The position numbers were made by a program, and so were the translations under genes. Below, one piece after another: positions 16,453 to 25,490 of a stretch of DNA of 53,357 bases (position 1 is the first letter of the stretch; each line of letters begins with the position of its first letter). Source of the DNA: Novosphingobium album (ex Hu et al. 2023) (GTDB taxonomy: Bacteria > Pseudomonadota > Alphaproteobacteria > Sphingomonadales > Sphingomonadaceae); the NCBI RefSeq assembly GCF_022832385.1, contig NZ_JALHLE010000038.1, positions 1-53,357 on the forward strand, read 5' to 3'. The notes below the pieces were generated by a model. It worked only from the letters and a program-made list of their open reading frames with translations, was not told where the DNA came from and did not search any database.

Positions 16453-17631
16453 ATGAGTGGGATCATCCGACCGGCGGGCGCGTCGCAATATGACGTGGAA
16501 GCTGCGGCAAAAGGGCGCTGGAGTGCGGCACTGTATGCCTACCGCTGGTTCTTGGGCCTGGTTATCCTGCCGACCGCCCTGGTGGCAGCCTATTACTACC
16601 TGGTTGCATCGGATCAATACGAATCCCGGGCGGATTTTGTGGTGCGCAGGGCGGGAGCAAATGCAACTGGTGGTGCAGGCGTCGGCCAGATCCTGGGCTT
16701 CAGTATAGGTGCGAGTGAATCCCATTCGGAGGCGCGGATAGTTGAGGACTATCTCCTGAGCCAGGATGCCGTGTCCCAATTGCGAAAGGAAGATTCGCTG
16801 GTGGAACGGTTTCAGCGCGATAGCATCGATCTGCTGAGCCGCCTTCGGCACAAAGAGCCCACGCCTGAAGATCTTCTCAGGTATTACAACAAACATGTGA
16901 CAGTCGAATTCGACGCGGACAAGGGTATATCGTCGCTTTCCGTAAGGGCTTTTCGACCTGACGACGCATATGCTCTGGCGAAGAAGTTGCTCTCTATGGG
17001 GGAGGCGCAAGTAAACCGCATCAACGAGCGTACAAGCAGTGACGCGGTGAGCGCGGCGTCTCGCGAACTCGCGGCTGCCGAACAGGACATGTCAAAGATC
17101 CAGACCCAGATGACGGCCTTTCGCCGTATTCATGACGATATCGATCCGGCTGGGACCGGGAAGGCCCAGATTGGATTGGTGACCGAGTTGACGGCAAATC
17201 TTGCCATGGCCAAGGCCAACTTGGCCGCAATGGAAGGCTTTGTAAGCCATGCGAGCCCTCAATACCGGGCACTTGCTGCACAGGTGCATTCGCTTGAGAT
17301 GCAGGTTGCGTCGCAGAGCTCAAAGCTTGCCAGCACTGGCGGCGGGAACACTATCGCCACCAAGCTGGGTTCATACGAAGAACTCGGCATTCGGCAGGAG
17401 TTCGCGGGCAAAAGGTATATCGCTGCTGCTGCTGCTTATCAGGAGGCGCTGGCGGAAGCGCGCAAGCAGCAGCTTTACCTGATAAGTGTTGTTCAGCCGA
17501 ATGTTCCGGTAAAATCATTATTTCCGGAGCGAGGTCGTATAGTTATGACCGTATTTTTCTCTCTCGCAATAGCTTATGCCATTGGATGGTTGATGGTTGC
17601 CGGTGTAAGGGAGCATAGTGTTTCAAGTTAA
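16453..17631 (+). CDS. Inner-membrane polysaccharide export protein (KpsE/CtrB-like)
   Basis: A 392-residue protein with one hydrophobic segment near each end (WFLGLVILPTALVAAYYYLV near residue 35; MTVFFSLAIAYAIGWLMV near the C-terminus). Between them lies a long periplasmic, partly coiled-coil region (ASRELAAAEQDMSKIQTQMTAF). This is the layout of PCP-type KpsE/CtrB/BexC proteins, which bridge the ABC transporter and the OPX channel. ATG 16453 is preferred over a weak upstream TTG overlapping kpsM. An unusually AT-rich 40-base spacer separates it from rmlC. Confidence 0.88.
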   Translation: MSGIIRPAGASQYDVEAAAKGRWSAALYAYRWFLGLVILPTALVAAYYYLVASDQYESRADFVVRRAGANATGGAGVGQILGFSIGASESHSEARIVEDYLLSQDAVSQLRKEDSLVERFQRDSIDLLSRLRHKEPTPEDLLRYYNKHVTVEFDADKGISSLSVRAFRPDDAYALAKKLLSMGEAQVNRINERTSSDAVSAASRELAAAEQDMSKIQTQMTAFRRIHDDIDPAGTGKAQIGLVTELTANLAMAKANLAAMEGFVSHASPQYRALAAQVHSLEMQVASQSSKLASTGGGNTIATKLGSYEELGIRQEFAGKRYIAAAAAYQEALAEARKQQLYLISVVQPNVPVKSLFPERGRIVMTVFFSLAIAYAIGWLMVAGVREHSVSS

Positions 17632-17674
17632 TATTCTATTTATTGTTCTATATTTTCTATTTAGGTGAGATGTA

Positions 17675-18238
17675 ATGCAATTTGTAGAGCTGTCCATTCC
17701 CGGCCTGCTTGAAATTCAGCCAAAGCGGTTGGGGGATGAGCGCGGCTATTTTTCGGAAATTTTCCGTCTTGCTGAATTCCGGAACCGCGCCGGCGATTGC
17801 GATTTGGTGCAAGAGAATGAATCGCTTAGTGCGCGGGTTGGTACGGTACGCGGACTGCATTTCCAGACGGTCCCGTTCGCGCAGGGAAAACTGGTACGGT
17901 GTACCCGTGGCGCGATTTTCGATGTGGCTGTGGATCTGCGTCATGACTCGGAAAGTTACGGAGCCTGGGCAGCCGTCACGTTGTCGCCGGAGACAGGAAA
18001 TCAGTTGTGGATCCCGCCAGGCTTCGCTCACGGGTTCTGCACGCTCGTTCCTGATACCATCGTGAACTACAAGGTTACTGCTGTCTATTCGCAACCGGAC
18101 GACAAGGGGGTCGCATGGAATGACCCGGCGATCGGGATTGAATGGCCGGCGCAAGCGGACCCAGAGACGCTTTCTGCCAAGGATCGCCAGCAGCCTCTGC
18201 TGGCTGACTTGCCACCCTACTTTTCAATGAAAGGCTGA
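17675..18238 (+). CDS. rmlC: dTDP-4-dehydrorhamnose 3,5-epimerase
   Basis: A 187-residue cupin-fold epimerase of dTDP-L-rhamnose synthesis. Recognisable blocks are DERGYFSEIFR, VQENESLSARVGTVRGLHFQ (with the catalytic His), QGKLVRCTRGAIFDVAVDLR, WIPPGFAHGFCTL and VNYKVTAVYS. AGGTGAG precedes the ATG. It opens the rmlC-B-D-A cassette; rmlB starts 4 bases after its stop. Confidence 0.96.
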   Translation: MQFVELSIPGLLEIQPKRLGDERGYFSEIFRLAEFRNRAGDCDLVQENESLSARVGTVRGLHFQTVPFAQGKLVRCTRGAIFDVAVDLRHDSESYGAWAAVTLSPETGNQLWIPPGFAHGFCTLVPDTIVNYKVTAVYSQPDDKGVAWNDPAIGIEWPAQADPETLSAKDRQQPLLADLPPYFSMKG

Positions 18239-18242
18239 CACC

Positions 18243-19301
18243 GTGCGCGTAATTGTTACAGGCGGGGCCGGGTTCATCGGTTCGGCGGTGGTGCGGCACC
18301 TCGTGCTCGACAAGGGCTATCAGGTACTCAACATCGATGCGCTGACCTACGCCGGCAATCTTGCTTCACTAAAAGCAGTGGATGGGCACAACGGTTATGC
18401 CTTCGCCCATGCCAATATCTGTGATCGCGCGGTGATGGAGCAGGCATTCGCAGATTTTCGTCCGGATCGGGTGATGCATCTGGCCGCCGAGAGTCATGTG
18501 GATCGTTCCATCACCGGTGCCGCGGATTTCGTGCAGACCAATGTGATCGGCACCTTCACGTTGCTGGAGGCCGCGCGCGGCTACTGGATGGGGCTGGAAT
18601 CGCAGGCGAGAGATGCATTCCGGTTTCTTCACGTCTCGACGGACGAAGTCTATGGCTCGCTTGGCGATGAGGGCCTGTTTGAAGAAACGACGCCTTATGA
18701 TCCCTCGTCTCCCTATTCGGCGACCAAGGCCTCTTCCGATCACCTCGCCAAGGCATGGCAGCGTACATACGGATTGCCGGTGATCGTCTCGAACTGTTCG
18801 AACAATTACGGGCCATTCCACTTTCCGGAAAAGCTGATACCACTCACCATACTTAATGCGCTCGCCGGACGGCCGCTGCCGGTCTACGGCAAAGGTGAAA
18901 ACGTGCGTGACTGGCTTTTCGTTGAAGATCATGCCCGAGCGCTTGATCTGATCGCAGAACAGGGGCGGCTGGGTGAGACATACAATGTCGGCGGCCGCAA
19001 CGAACGCCGCAATATCGATGTGGTGCGTCAGATCTGTGCGGTTCTTGATCGCATGGTGCCTGGCAGCGCGCCGCGCCATGAACTGATTGAATTTGTTACC
19101 GACCGTCCTGGTCATGATGCGCGCTATGCGATCGATGCCACCAAATTGGAGGAGGAACTCGGCTGGCGGGCGCAGGAAAATTTCGAAACGGGCGTCGAAA
19201 AAACCGTTCGCTGGTATCTTGAAAACGAGTGGTGGTGGCGTCCCCTGCGCGACAGTTATGATGGCCAGCGGCTTGGCCTGACCGAGCCGCAAAAGGCATG
19301 A
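18243..19301 (+). CDS. rmlB: dTDP-glucose 4,6-dehydratase
   Basis: A 352-residue extended short-chain dehydrogenase catalysing the dehydration step of dTDP-rhamnose synthesis. The NAD-binding motif is GGAGFIGSAVV. The catalytic region shows FLHVSTDEVYGSL and the YSATKAS motif, with HLAAESHVDRSI nearby. The start codon is GTG at 18243, giving MRVIVTGGAG. It overlaps rmlD by 4 bases (ATGA). Confidence 0.97.
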   Translation: MRVIVTGGAGFIGSAVVRHLVLDKGYQVLNIDALTYAGNLASLKAVDGHNGYAFAHANICDRAVMEQAFADFRPDRVMHLAAESHVDRSITGAADFVQTNVIGTFTLLEAARGYWMGLESQARDAFRFLHVSTDEVYGSLGDEGLFEETTPYDPSSPYSATKASSDHLAKAWQRTYGLPVIVSNCSNNYGPFHFPEKLIPLTILNALAGRPLPVYGKGENVRDWLFVEDHARALDLIAEQGRLGETYNVGGRNERRNIDVVRQICAVLDRMVPGSAPRHELIEFVTDRPGHDARYAIDATKLEEELGWRAQENFETGVEKTVRWYLENEWWWRPLRDSYDGQRLGLTEPQKA

Positions 19302-20191
19302 GGTTCGTTGTAACCGGTCACAATGGCCAGGTCGTGCAAAGCCTGATCGAGCGGGGCGGAGCAGCCGGCCATGTGGTCGTGCCCGCCGGGCGGCCCGAAT
19401 TGGACCTTGCGAGCGGGAACGCGGCGGCAATCCTTTCTGCACTGGAACGCACGACGCCTGATGTGATCGTATCGGCCGCAGCGTACACTGGGGTCGACAA
19501 GGCTGAGAGCGAACGCGAGCTTGCGTTCGCCGTTAATGCGGCCGGTGCAGGGCACGTTGCCGCTGCTGCGACGGCTCTCGGCGTGCCTCTGCTGCACCTT
19601 TCGACCGACTATGTGTTTTCAGGCGAGGGTACGCGGGCATGGAACGAAGATGACCCGCCCGGGCCAATGGGCGTTTACGGTGCATCGAAGCTTGCGGGCG
19701 AACGGAAGGTGCTGGCCGCCAGTCCGAACAGCGCTGTGTTGCGCACAGCTTGGGTTTACAGTCCGTTTGGCGCGAATTTCGTGAAGACCATGTTGCGCCT
19801 TGCAGAAAGCCGCGAAGAAGTGGGAGTGGTTGCGGACCAGTTTGGCAATCCGACAAGTGCGCTGGCCATTGCCGATGCGGTTATCCGGGTGGCTGGGAAC
19901 CTTGCTACAAGCGATGATCCCGCCATGCGGGGGGTGTTTCACATGGCGGGCAGTGGCGAAACCAGCTGGGCCGGACTTGCGGAAGAGATTTTTGCCCTGT
20001 CGGCCGCGCGTGGCGGCCCCACGGCGCGTGTTCGCCCAATCTCGACGGCGGATTATCCGACAGCGGCCGCCCGCCCTGCCAATTCGCGACTGGACTGCTC
20101 GCGGCTTGCCGCCGTCCACGGGCTCCGCTTGCCCGATTGGCGGTATTCGCTGACGGAAGTAATCGACCGCCTCGTGGCGCAAAGGACGTAA
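19298..20191 (+). CDS. rmlD: dTDP-4-dehydrorhamnose reductase
   Basis: A 297-residue reductase completing dTDP-L-rhamnose. It starts MRFVVTGHNGQVVQSL (nucleotide-binding loop) and contains VSAAAYTGVDKAESE, LSTDYVFSGEG and the catalytic YGASKLAGE, plus RTAWVYSPFGANFVKTM. It is coupled to rmlB by ATGA, and its TAA overlaps the rmlA start by one base. Confidence 0.96.
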   Translation: MRFVVTGHNGQVVQSLIERGGAAGHVVVPAGRPELDLASGNAAAILSALERTTPDVIVSAAAYTGVDKAESERELAFAVNAAGAGHVAAAATALGVPLLHLSTDYVFSGEGTRAWNEDDPPGPMGVYGASKLAGERKVLAASPNSAVLRTAWVYSPFGANFVKTMLRLAESREEVGVVADQFGNPTSALAIADAVIRVAGNLATSDDPAMRGVFHMAGSGETSWAGLAEEIFALSAARGGPTARVRPISTADYPTAAARPANSRLDCSRLAAVHGLRLPDWRYSLTEVIDRLVAQRT

Positions 20192-21066
20192 TGGCTATGA
20201 AGGGTATAATTCTTGCGGGGGGGAGTGGCTCGCGGCTCTATCCGATGACCATGGCTGCATCCAAGCAATTGATGCCGGTCTACGACAAGCCGATGATCTA
20301 TTACCCGCTGACGACACTGATGCTAGCGGGCATTCGTGAAGTTCTGATAATTACGACGCCTCACGACGCCCCCATGTTCCAGTCCTTGCTCGGTGATGGT
20401 TCGCAATGGGGCATAGAACTTATCTATGCTGTGCAACCTGAACCAAAAGGGCTGGCGCAGGCCTACACGATCGGTGCGGATTTCGTCGACGGGGGGCCTT
20501 CTTGCCTCGTTTTGGGTGATAATATCTTCTTTGGTCACGGCTTGCCCGGCATCCTCCGCAGCGCGGCGAGGCGAAAATCGGGTGCTACCGTGTTCGCTTA
20601 CCATGTCGCTGATCCGGAGCGGTATGGCGTCGTCGAGTTCGACGAACAAATGCGTGCCATCTCGATCATGGAAAAGCCGGAACAGCCCCGATCCCACTGG
20701 GCCGTAACCGGGCTGTACTTTTACGACGCGCAAGTCGTCGACATCGCAGCAAACCTGGCGCCTTCGCCGCGCGGAGAGCTCGAGATCACCGACGTGAACC
20801 AAGCCTATCTGGATCGCGGTGAACTTAATGTCGAGGTCATGGGCCGGGGATATGCATGGCTGGATACGGGTACGCCCGACAGCCTGCTCGAGGCCGGAGA
20901 ATTTGTTGCAACGCTCGAACGCAGGCAGGGCATGAAGATCGCGTGTCCTGAAGAGATTGCCTGGCGGTTGGGCTTCATAGACGACGCAGGCCTGGAGCAT
21001 TCAATCGCGCGCCACGGTAAGAGTGCCTATGCGCGTTATCTGGAAGGGGTGCGGCGGCAAGATTGA
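20191..21066 (+). CDS. rmlA: Glucose-1-phosphate thymidylyltransferase
   Basis: A 291-residue nucleotidyltransferase making dTDP-glucose, the first step toward dTDP-rhamnose. The signature GIILAGGSGSRLYPMT is near the N-terminus, followed by KQLMPVYDKPMIYYPL, LVLGDNIFFGHGL, EKPEQPRSHWAVTGLYFYD and WLDTGTPDSLLEA. AAAGGA precedes ATG 20191; a second ATG at 20197 is also possible. It is the last gene of the rhamnose cassette. Confidence 0.97.
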   Translation: MAMKGIILAGGSGSRLYPMTMAASKQLMPVYDKPMIYYPLTTLMLAGIREVLIITTPHDAPMFQSLLGDGSQWGIELIYAVQPEPKGLAQAYTIGADFVDGGPSCLVLGDNIFFGHGLPGILRSAARRKSGATVFAYHVADPERYGVVEFDEQMRAISIMEKPEQPRSHWAVTGLYFYDAQVVDIAANLAPSPRGELEITDVNQAYLDRGELNVEVMGRGYAWLDTGTPDSLLEAGEFVATLERRQGMKIACPEEIAWRLGFIDDAGLEHSIARHGKSAYARYLEGVRRQD

Positions 21067-21114
21067 GGATGGATCTGTGGATCGCATTCTTACCCTTTCG
21101 CTCTGAAAGCAGTC

Positions 21115-22398
21115 ATGTCGCGCATTATTGCCTACGATCTCACGCGGCTGTTCATTGGGCCGCTCTTTTTGACACCGCGAGGGATTGACCGGGTTGATCT
21201 GGCATTAGCACTGCACGTCTTCGAGCACGAAAATACGCGCAACCTGGGGATCTTGCCCACTCCATGGGGAACACGCGCCTATCCGGCGAAGGTGGTTCGC
21301 CAGTTGCTGGAGAAGTTGCAGCAGCTCTGGTCCGAAGACCTTGCCGGTTCTCGCGACCCGCAATTACAGTTTTTGATTGAACGGATTCAAGAGCCCTTTG
21401 CGGTACACCAGGTCACGGCTTCTCCAGCACGGCTTTCGCTGGCTGGCAAAGTTCGACGGATTGTTGACTTGCTGCTCGTGACGGGCTTGAAACTGGGCCG
21501 TTCTGCGAAGAGGTCAGTGCCCCGTGGTGCGGTCTATGTGAACATTGGACAACTCGGTCTTGCCGTACCGATATTTCACGCTTGGCTCGAAGAGCGACGC
21601 GATCTTACTTGCGCAATCATGCTGCATGATGTCATTCCATTGGAATACCCGCATTTGGTGAGCAAGGCAGCGGTTGGTCATCACGCCCGTATGGTGAAGA
21701 CGGCTGCACGCCATGCGGACTGCCTCCTTTTCAATACCGAATACGCGCGTGCTGGAATAGATGCTGCGCTGCAGGAGTATGGGCGGATCGGAGTGCCTAG
21801 CCTGGTGCGTTCGTTGCCCTTGCCTGATGCTTATGCCGAGGCGGAAATGAGCGTGCCGGAGCTCGACAATGTGAACTATTTTCTCGTGGTTTCGACTATC
21901 GAGCCGCGGAAGAATCATGATTTGCTGTTGCGCGTCTGGAAGCGTCTGATCAAACGCATGGGGGTTGAGGCACCTCACTTGATCGTGGTTGGTGCGCGTG
22001 GCTACGATTCAGAACGCATTCTCGCGCCGCTTGATCACGACCCCGTTCTCCAGGCGCACGTGCATATTGTTTCGGGACTTTCCAGTGCTGCCTTGGCGTC
22101 GCTCACGCTGGGGGCAACTGGCATGTTGTGTCCGTCGCTGGCTGAAGGATTCGGGCTGCCAGTGCTGGAGGCGAATGCCCTGGCTGTTCCGACTGTTGCA
22201 TCCGATATTGCAGCACATCGCGAAGTTGGAAATGACGCGACCATATTTCTGCCAACCGATGATGAAATCGGCTGGGAACGGGCGATCACTGGTCTCCCTG
22301 CAACCGGGCAGCGGCGGGGCGTTCCCATTGCGGCCAGCCTTACCGAGCAGGCCTACTGCGATGACGTGCTGGATTTCCTGACCGAGATGAAAATCTGA
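21115..22398 (+). CDS. Glycosyltransferase family 4
   Basis: A 427-residue GT-B enzyme. The N-terminal half includes CAIMLHDVIPLEYPHLV and LLFNTEYARAGID. The C-terminal half has NYFLVVSTIEPRKNHDLLLRVW, VVGARGYDSERIL and the donor-site motif in LAEGFGLPVLEANAL. It belongs to the same family as the protein at 7139 and is a plausible rhamnosyltransferase, given the adjacent rml genes. Its 3' end faces the ketoacyl synthase gene across only 12 bases, with no visible terminator. Confidence 0.88.
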   Translation: MSRIIAYDLTRLFIGPLFLTPRGIDRVDLALALHVFEHENTRNLGILPTPWGTRAYPAKVVRQLLEKLQQLWSEDLAGSRDPQLQFLIERIQEPFAVHQVTASPARLSLAGKVRRIVDLLLVTGLKLGRSAKRSVPRGAVYVNIGQLGLAVPIFHAWLEERRDLTCAIMLHDVIPLEYPHLVSKAAVGHHARMVKTAARHADCLLFNTEYARAGIDAALQEYGRIGVPSLVRSLPLPDAYAEAEMSVPELDNVNYFLVVSTIEPRKNHDLLLRVWKRLIKRMGVEAPHLIVVGARGYDSERILAPLDHDPVLQAHVHIVSGLSSAALASLTLGATGMLCPSLAEGFGLPVLEANALAVPTVASDIAAHREVGNDATIFLPTDDEIGWERAITGLPATGQRRGVPIAASLTEQAYCDDVLDFLTEMKI

Positions 22399-22410
22399 CC
22401 GCGGGAGCGC

Positions 22411-23616
22411 TCAGTTCGCGCGGCCAACAATCAGGGCAGCATTGATTCCACCGAATGCGAATGAGTTGGACAAGGCGGCGTCGAACGAATGGCCGGCGGG
22501 CTCGTCGAGCTGGATGTTCAGGGCGCATTTGGGGTCAATACCGCGGCAATTTATTTGGGGCGGGATGGTTTGTTCTTGCAACGCGCGAATCGTGATCAGC
22601 AGCTCCAGCGCCCCGGAAGCACCCAGGGTATGGCCAATGATGGGTTTGCTGGATGACAACGGTATCGTGTCGAGACTGTCACTAAAGACTGCCCTTAGTG
22701 CCAGCGCTTCGTTGATATCGTTGGCGACAGTTCCCGTTCCGTGGGCGTTGATGTAGCCGATTGCTTCAGGCGTCAGCCCGGCATCGGTAAGAGCCGCGGA
22801 AACTGCACTTGCGGCACCGTCAACGTCCGGTTGAACCATGTCACGGGCATCGCTCGACGTTCCGAACCCGGAAAGCCAAGCCTGTGCCCGGCCGCCACGC
22901 GCGAGCAGGGCATCCTCGGACTCGAGGATGCAGATGCCGGCGCCTTCGCCAATGACCATGCCGCTGCGACCGACTGAAAAGGGTCTGCATGCATCGGCAG
23001 TGAGGACACGCAGATATTCCCAGGTGCGCATCGTTGCCGGAGTCAGGCATGCTTCCGCACCGCCGGTGATGGCGCGGTCAATCAGCCCGGATCGAATTAA
23101 CTGGGCCGCAATGCCGATCGCCTGACTGGCAGAAGCGCATGCGCTGGTTACCGCGAAGGTCGGTCCCGTAATGCCATGGGCAATACTGAGGTGGCACGAG
23201 GCGGAACTTGCCATGCCCCGGGGGACTGCAAACGTATCGAACCGCTCGCCGGAATAATAGGCGCGGCATCCGTCATCAAGAGTGCCAATCCCGCCGGCAC
23301 CGGTTCCCAGGATTACCGCTGTCCTGTTGCCAAGCAATTGTGACGGGGCCAGTCCCGCCGCTGCAATGGCTTCGCGGGCGGCCACAACCGCGAATTGCGC
23401 GTGGCGGTCACAGGTGCGCAAGGAAGCTTCATCTATGTGCACAGCCGGATCGAAGGAGCTCACCGCCGCGCCGATATGGATGCGATTGCCGCGAGCGTGC
23501 TCTAATACGATGGGCCCTACGCCTGAGCTGCCTGTACGCGCGGCTTCCCATAACGCATCAATGCCTATGCCAGTGGCACTGATAGCACCCATTCCAGTCA
23601 CTGCAACACGGTGCAT
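22411..23616 (-). CDS. Beta-ketoacyl-ACP synthase, FabF-like
   Basis: A 401-residue condensing enzyme. The Cys-His-His triad is present: Cys160 in VTSACASAS, His292 in NAHGTGT and His329 in IIGHTLGASG. It should extend acyl chains on an acyl carrier protein. It is coupled to a dedicated acyl carrier protein gene by a one-base TGATG overlap and sits in the polysaccharide locus, so it is more likely specialised than the housekeeping FabF. The product chain is unknown. Confidence 0.9.
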   Translation of the reverse strand: MHRVAVTGMGAISATGIGIDALWEAARTGSSGVGPIVLEHARGNRIHIGAAVSSFDPAVHIDEASLRTCDRHAQFAVVAAREAIAAAGLAPSQLLGNRTAVILGTGAGGIGTLDDGCRAYYSGERFDTFAVPRGMASSASCHLSIAHGITGPTFAVTSACASASQAIGIAAQLIRSGLIDRAITGGAEACLTPATMRTWEYLRVLTADACRPFSVGRSGMVIGEGAGICILESEDALLARGGRAQAWLSGFGTSSDARDMVQPDVDGAASAVSAALTDAGLTPEAIGYINAHGTGTVANDINEALALRAVFSDSLDTIPLSSSKPIIGHTLGASGALELLITIRALQEQTIPPQINCRGIDPKCALNIQLDEPAGHSFDAALSNSFAFGGINAALIVGRAN

Positions 23617-23930
23617 CAGGAGGTTGAGCCCGGTGCTGAGGTCCCTTCCCGGATTAGCACGGACAGCAGTTCCACGAGATCTGCAACATATGTAACGTTG
23701 CTCAACTCGTCGCCCATCGGAATATAAACGTTGAAGTTTTCTTCCATGGCAAAGAGGATGTCGACCATGTCCAGGGACGCGATGTTCAGGGAATCCAGGG
23801 TGGCGTCAGGCGTCAGTGCTGTCCGTTCCAGCTTGGTCGATGTGACGATGATGTCGAGCAACTGGTCTACTGTGTAGGGCTCGGGCAGATCCGGCCATTC
23901 AGCCGGCGGAAGAGAGTCGGTGGTTGCCAT
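23616..23930 (-). CDS. Acyl carrier protein, dedicated
   Basis: A 104-residue carrier protein. The segment LNIASLDMVDILFAMEENFNV aligns with the ACP phosphopantetheine site (usual DSLDxVEL...EEEF), making Ser52 the likely attachment residue. The usual Asp before it is Ala (ASL rather than DSL), which is unusual. The helix-2 recognition pattern after the Ser is kept. It lies between the ketoacyl synthase and a GNAT acyltransferase on the same strand. Confidence 0.82.
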   Translation of the reverse strand: MATTDSLPPAEWPDLPEPYTVDQLLDIIVTSTKLERTALTPDATLDSLNIASLDMVDILFAMEENFNVYIPMGDELSNVTYVADLVELLSVLIREGTSAPGSTS

Positions 23931-23947
23931 GCGAAAGTGTTCTCAAA

Positions 23948-25195
23948 TCAAAGGGTTGTCGGAGCAGGAGCAGTGTCCTTGCCGTAGATGCGGAAGGTCT
24001 TGCTCCGCCGAAAATTAAACCTCTCCAGAATCTGGATGAGCGCGTGATTGTTTTCCAGTACCCAGCCTGCTTCCACCCAATGCCCCTTCAGTGCCTGATG
24101 ACTGGCGATCAGTTCATCTACCAGCAGTGACGCTATCGCGGAACCGACTAGCGTTCCGCGCAGCCGATAGGCAACCCCGGTGATGATGATGCGCCCACTT
24201 TGGAAGCGATGATTGCATGCGCGCCACAGGATCTTGAGCCATTGCAGCGGACCGGGGGTGGGCGGAATGCCACGAGTCAGTTCGAACAGGTTCGGAATAA
24301 GCAGTGTCGCGGCGACTGGCACACCATCAAGTTCCACGATCTTGAAGGCTTCGCGCGGCACAAGCCATTTCATCAATTGATCAAGGCCAGCGAGATCAGC
24401 GGGGGCAAGCGGGATAAAGCCCCAATTGTCCCGCCAGCCGTCGTTATAGATATCGCAGAGGATCTGGATATCCGCGGCATAAGTGGCGCGTGAGGGATGC
24501 CGGACGGTGAGGTTGGGAATGCGCTTGGACAGCGCCGAATGGCCTTGCCGGATGGCCGGTGGGCCCTGATCCAGATCGAGGCGCCAGTTGTGCAGATCCC
24601 GCACCCGTGAGAAACCGAGGTGATCGAGATGCTCGCCGAGGTAGGGGGGATGCCAGGGGCACAATGTCATGGCAGGCTCGTTGGCTCCTTCGACAAGCAG
24701 TCCAGGCTCTTCGTTCATGTTCAGGGAGCAGGGGCCATACATGTACGTGCAGCCCTGCTCTTCCAGCCATTGGCGCGCTGCTTCCATTAGTGACGCAACT
24801 ACTCGCTCGTCGTCGATTGCATCCAGGCAGCCGAACATTCCCGATCCGGAGGCAACGCCGATAGGGATCGTTTCGTCAATCTGTGCAGAGATGCGCCCTA
24901 CCGACTGGCCATCAATCCGGGCAATCCAATAGCGTATTCTGGACCGCTTCCACGCCGCGCTTTGTTTGGGGTCGAGCATAAGGCCACGATCCATCCGCAG
25001 CGGTGCAACAAATGTATCGAATTTTGAGTATATTTGGGAAGGCAAATCTATGAATTCGCGGATATCACGCCGCGATGAAGCAATCTGGATTCTAAGCATT
25101 CGGATCTGCCAATCATCACCTCGCACGAACCGATTTTCTTCGGACAAATCCATGCGAGGCGACTGACTAGCCGAATAGGATATCCGGCCTATCAT
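23948..25195 (-). CDS. GNAT-family N-acyltransferase, YghO/bacterial ceramide synthase-like
   Basis: About 415 residues in two GNAT-like halves. The N-terminal half matches the YghO-like pattern: SSRRDIREFIDLPSQIY, FVAPLRMDRGLMLDPK, YMYGPCSLNMNEEPGLLVEG and HPPYLGEHLDHLGF. The C-terminal half contains ELTRGIPPTPGPLQWLKILW and AGWVLENNHALIQILERF. Bacterial ceramide synthase, described in Caulobacter, is a GNAT protein of this kind that N-acylates a sphingoid base. Together with the adjacent ACP and ketoacyl synthase this suggests N-acylation from an ACP-bound chain, but the acceptor is unproven. No start has a good ribosome binding site; 25195, 25153 and 25099 are possible, and homology begins at 25099 (MLRIQIASS). 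Confidence 0.72.
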   Translation of the reverse strand: MIGRISYSASQSPRMDLSEENRFVRGDDWQIRMLRIQIASSRRDIREFIDLPSQIYSKFDTFVAPLRMDRGLMLDPKQSAAWKRSRIRYWIARIDGQSVGRISAQIDETIPIGVASGSGMFGCLDAIDDERVVASLMEAARQWLEEQGCTYMYGPCSLNMNEEPGLLVEGANEPAMTLCPWHPPYLGEHLDHLGFSRVRDLHNWRLDLDQGPPAIRQGHSALSKRIPNLTVRHPSRATYAADIQILCDIYNDGWRDNWGFIPLAPADLAGLDQLMKWLVPREAFKIVELDGVPVAATLLIPNLFELTRGIPPTPGPLQWLKILWRACNHRFQSGRIIITGVAYRLRGTLVGSAIASLLVDELIASHQALKGHWVEAGWVLENNHALIQILERFNFRRSKTFRIYGKDTAPAPTTL

Positions 25196-25379
25196 CCCAG
25201 CAGCAAATGTTGTGTCGTGGAAACTGCGGTGTGGGGACGCCTAAAGTAATGGCTCGCTTCTAAAAGGCAAATTCCATCTTTCAAGTGGAGATTGCCAGCA
25301 TTTCAAAATTGTAAGGCGCTGCCAGTATGAATCTGATCCATTAACCGGGGCGTGGTATCCACTCGGCCAATGCCAGAAA

Positions 25380-25399
25380 CCGCGAAATGGCCGTCGCGG
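25380..25399 (-). terminator. Hairpin in the gap below the arabinose operon
   Basis: CCGCGA-N8-TCGCGG is a perfect 6-bp stem about 90 bases after the last gene of the minus-strand operon. On that strand it is followed by GTTTCTGG, so the T run is poor. It is a weak terminator candidate. The rest of the gap 25196-25490 shows nothing recognisable. Confidence 0.25.
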
Positions 25400-25490
25400 C
25401 ATACTCTTGCGCCCATTATGCCGCTTCAGGCCTGAACCCGCGACAGAGCTTCCTGTGTTGCATCAGCATTCCCCGGTTGATGAGAACACC

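Noticed and set aside
22411..23616. Housekeeping FabF
   Set aside because: It is coupled to a divergent ACP and an N-acyltransferase and lacks the usual fab neighbours, so a specialised role is more likely.
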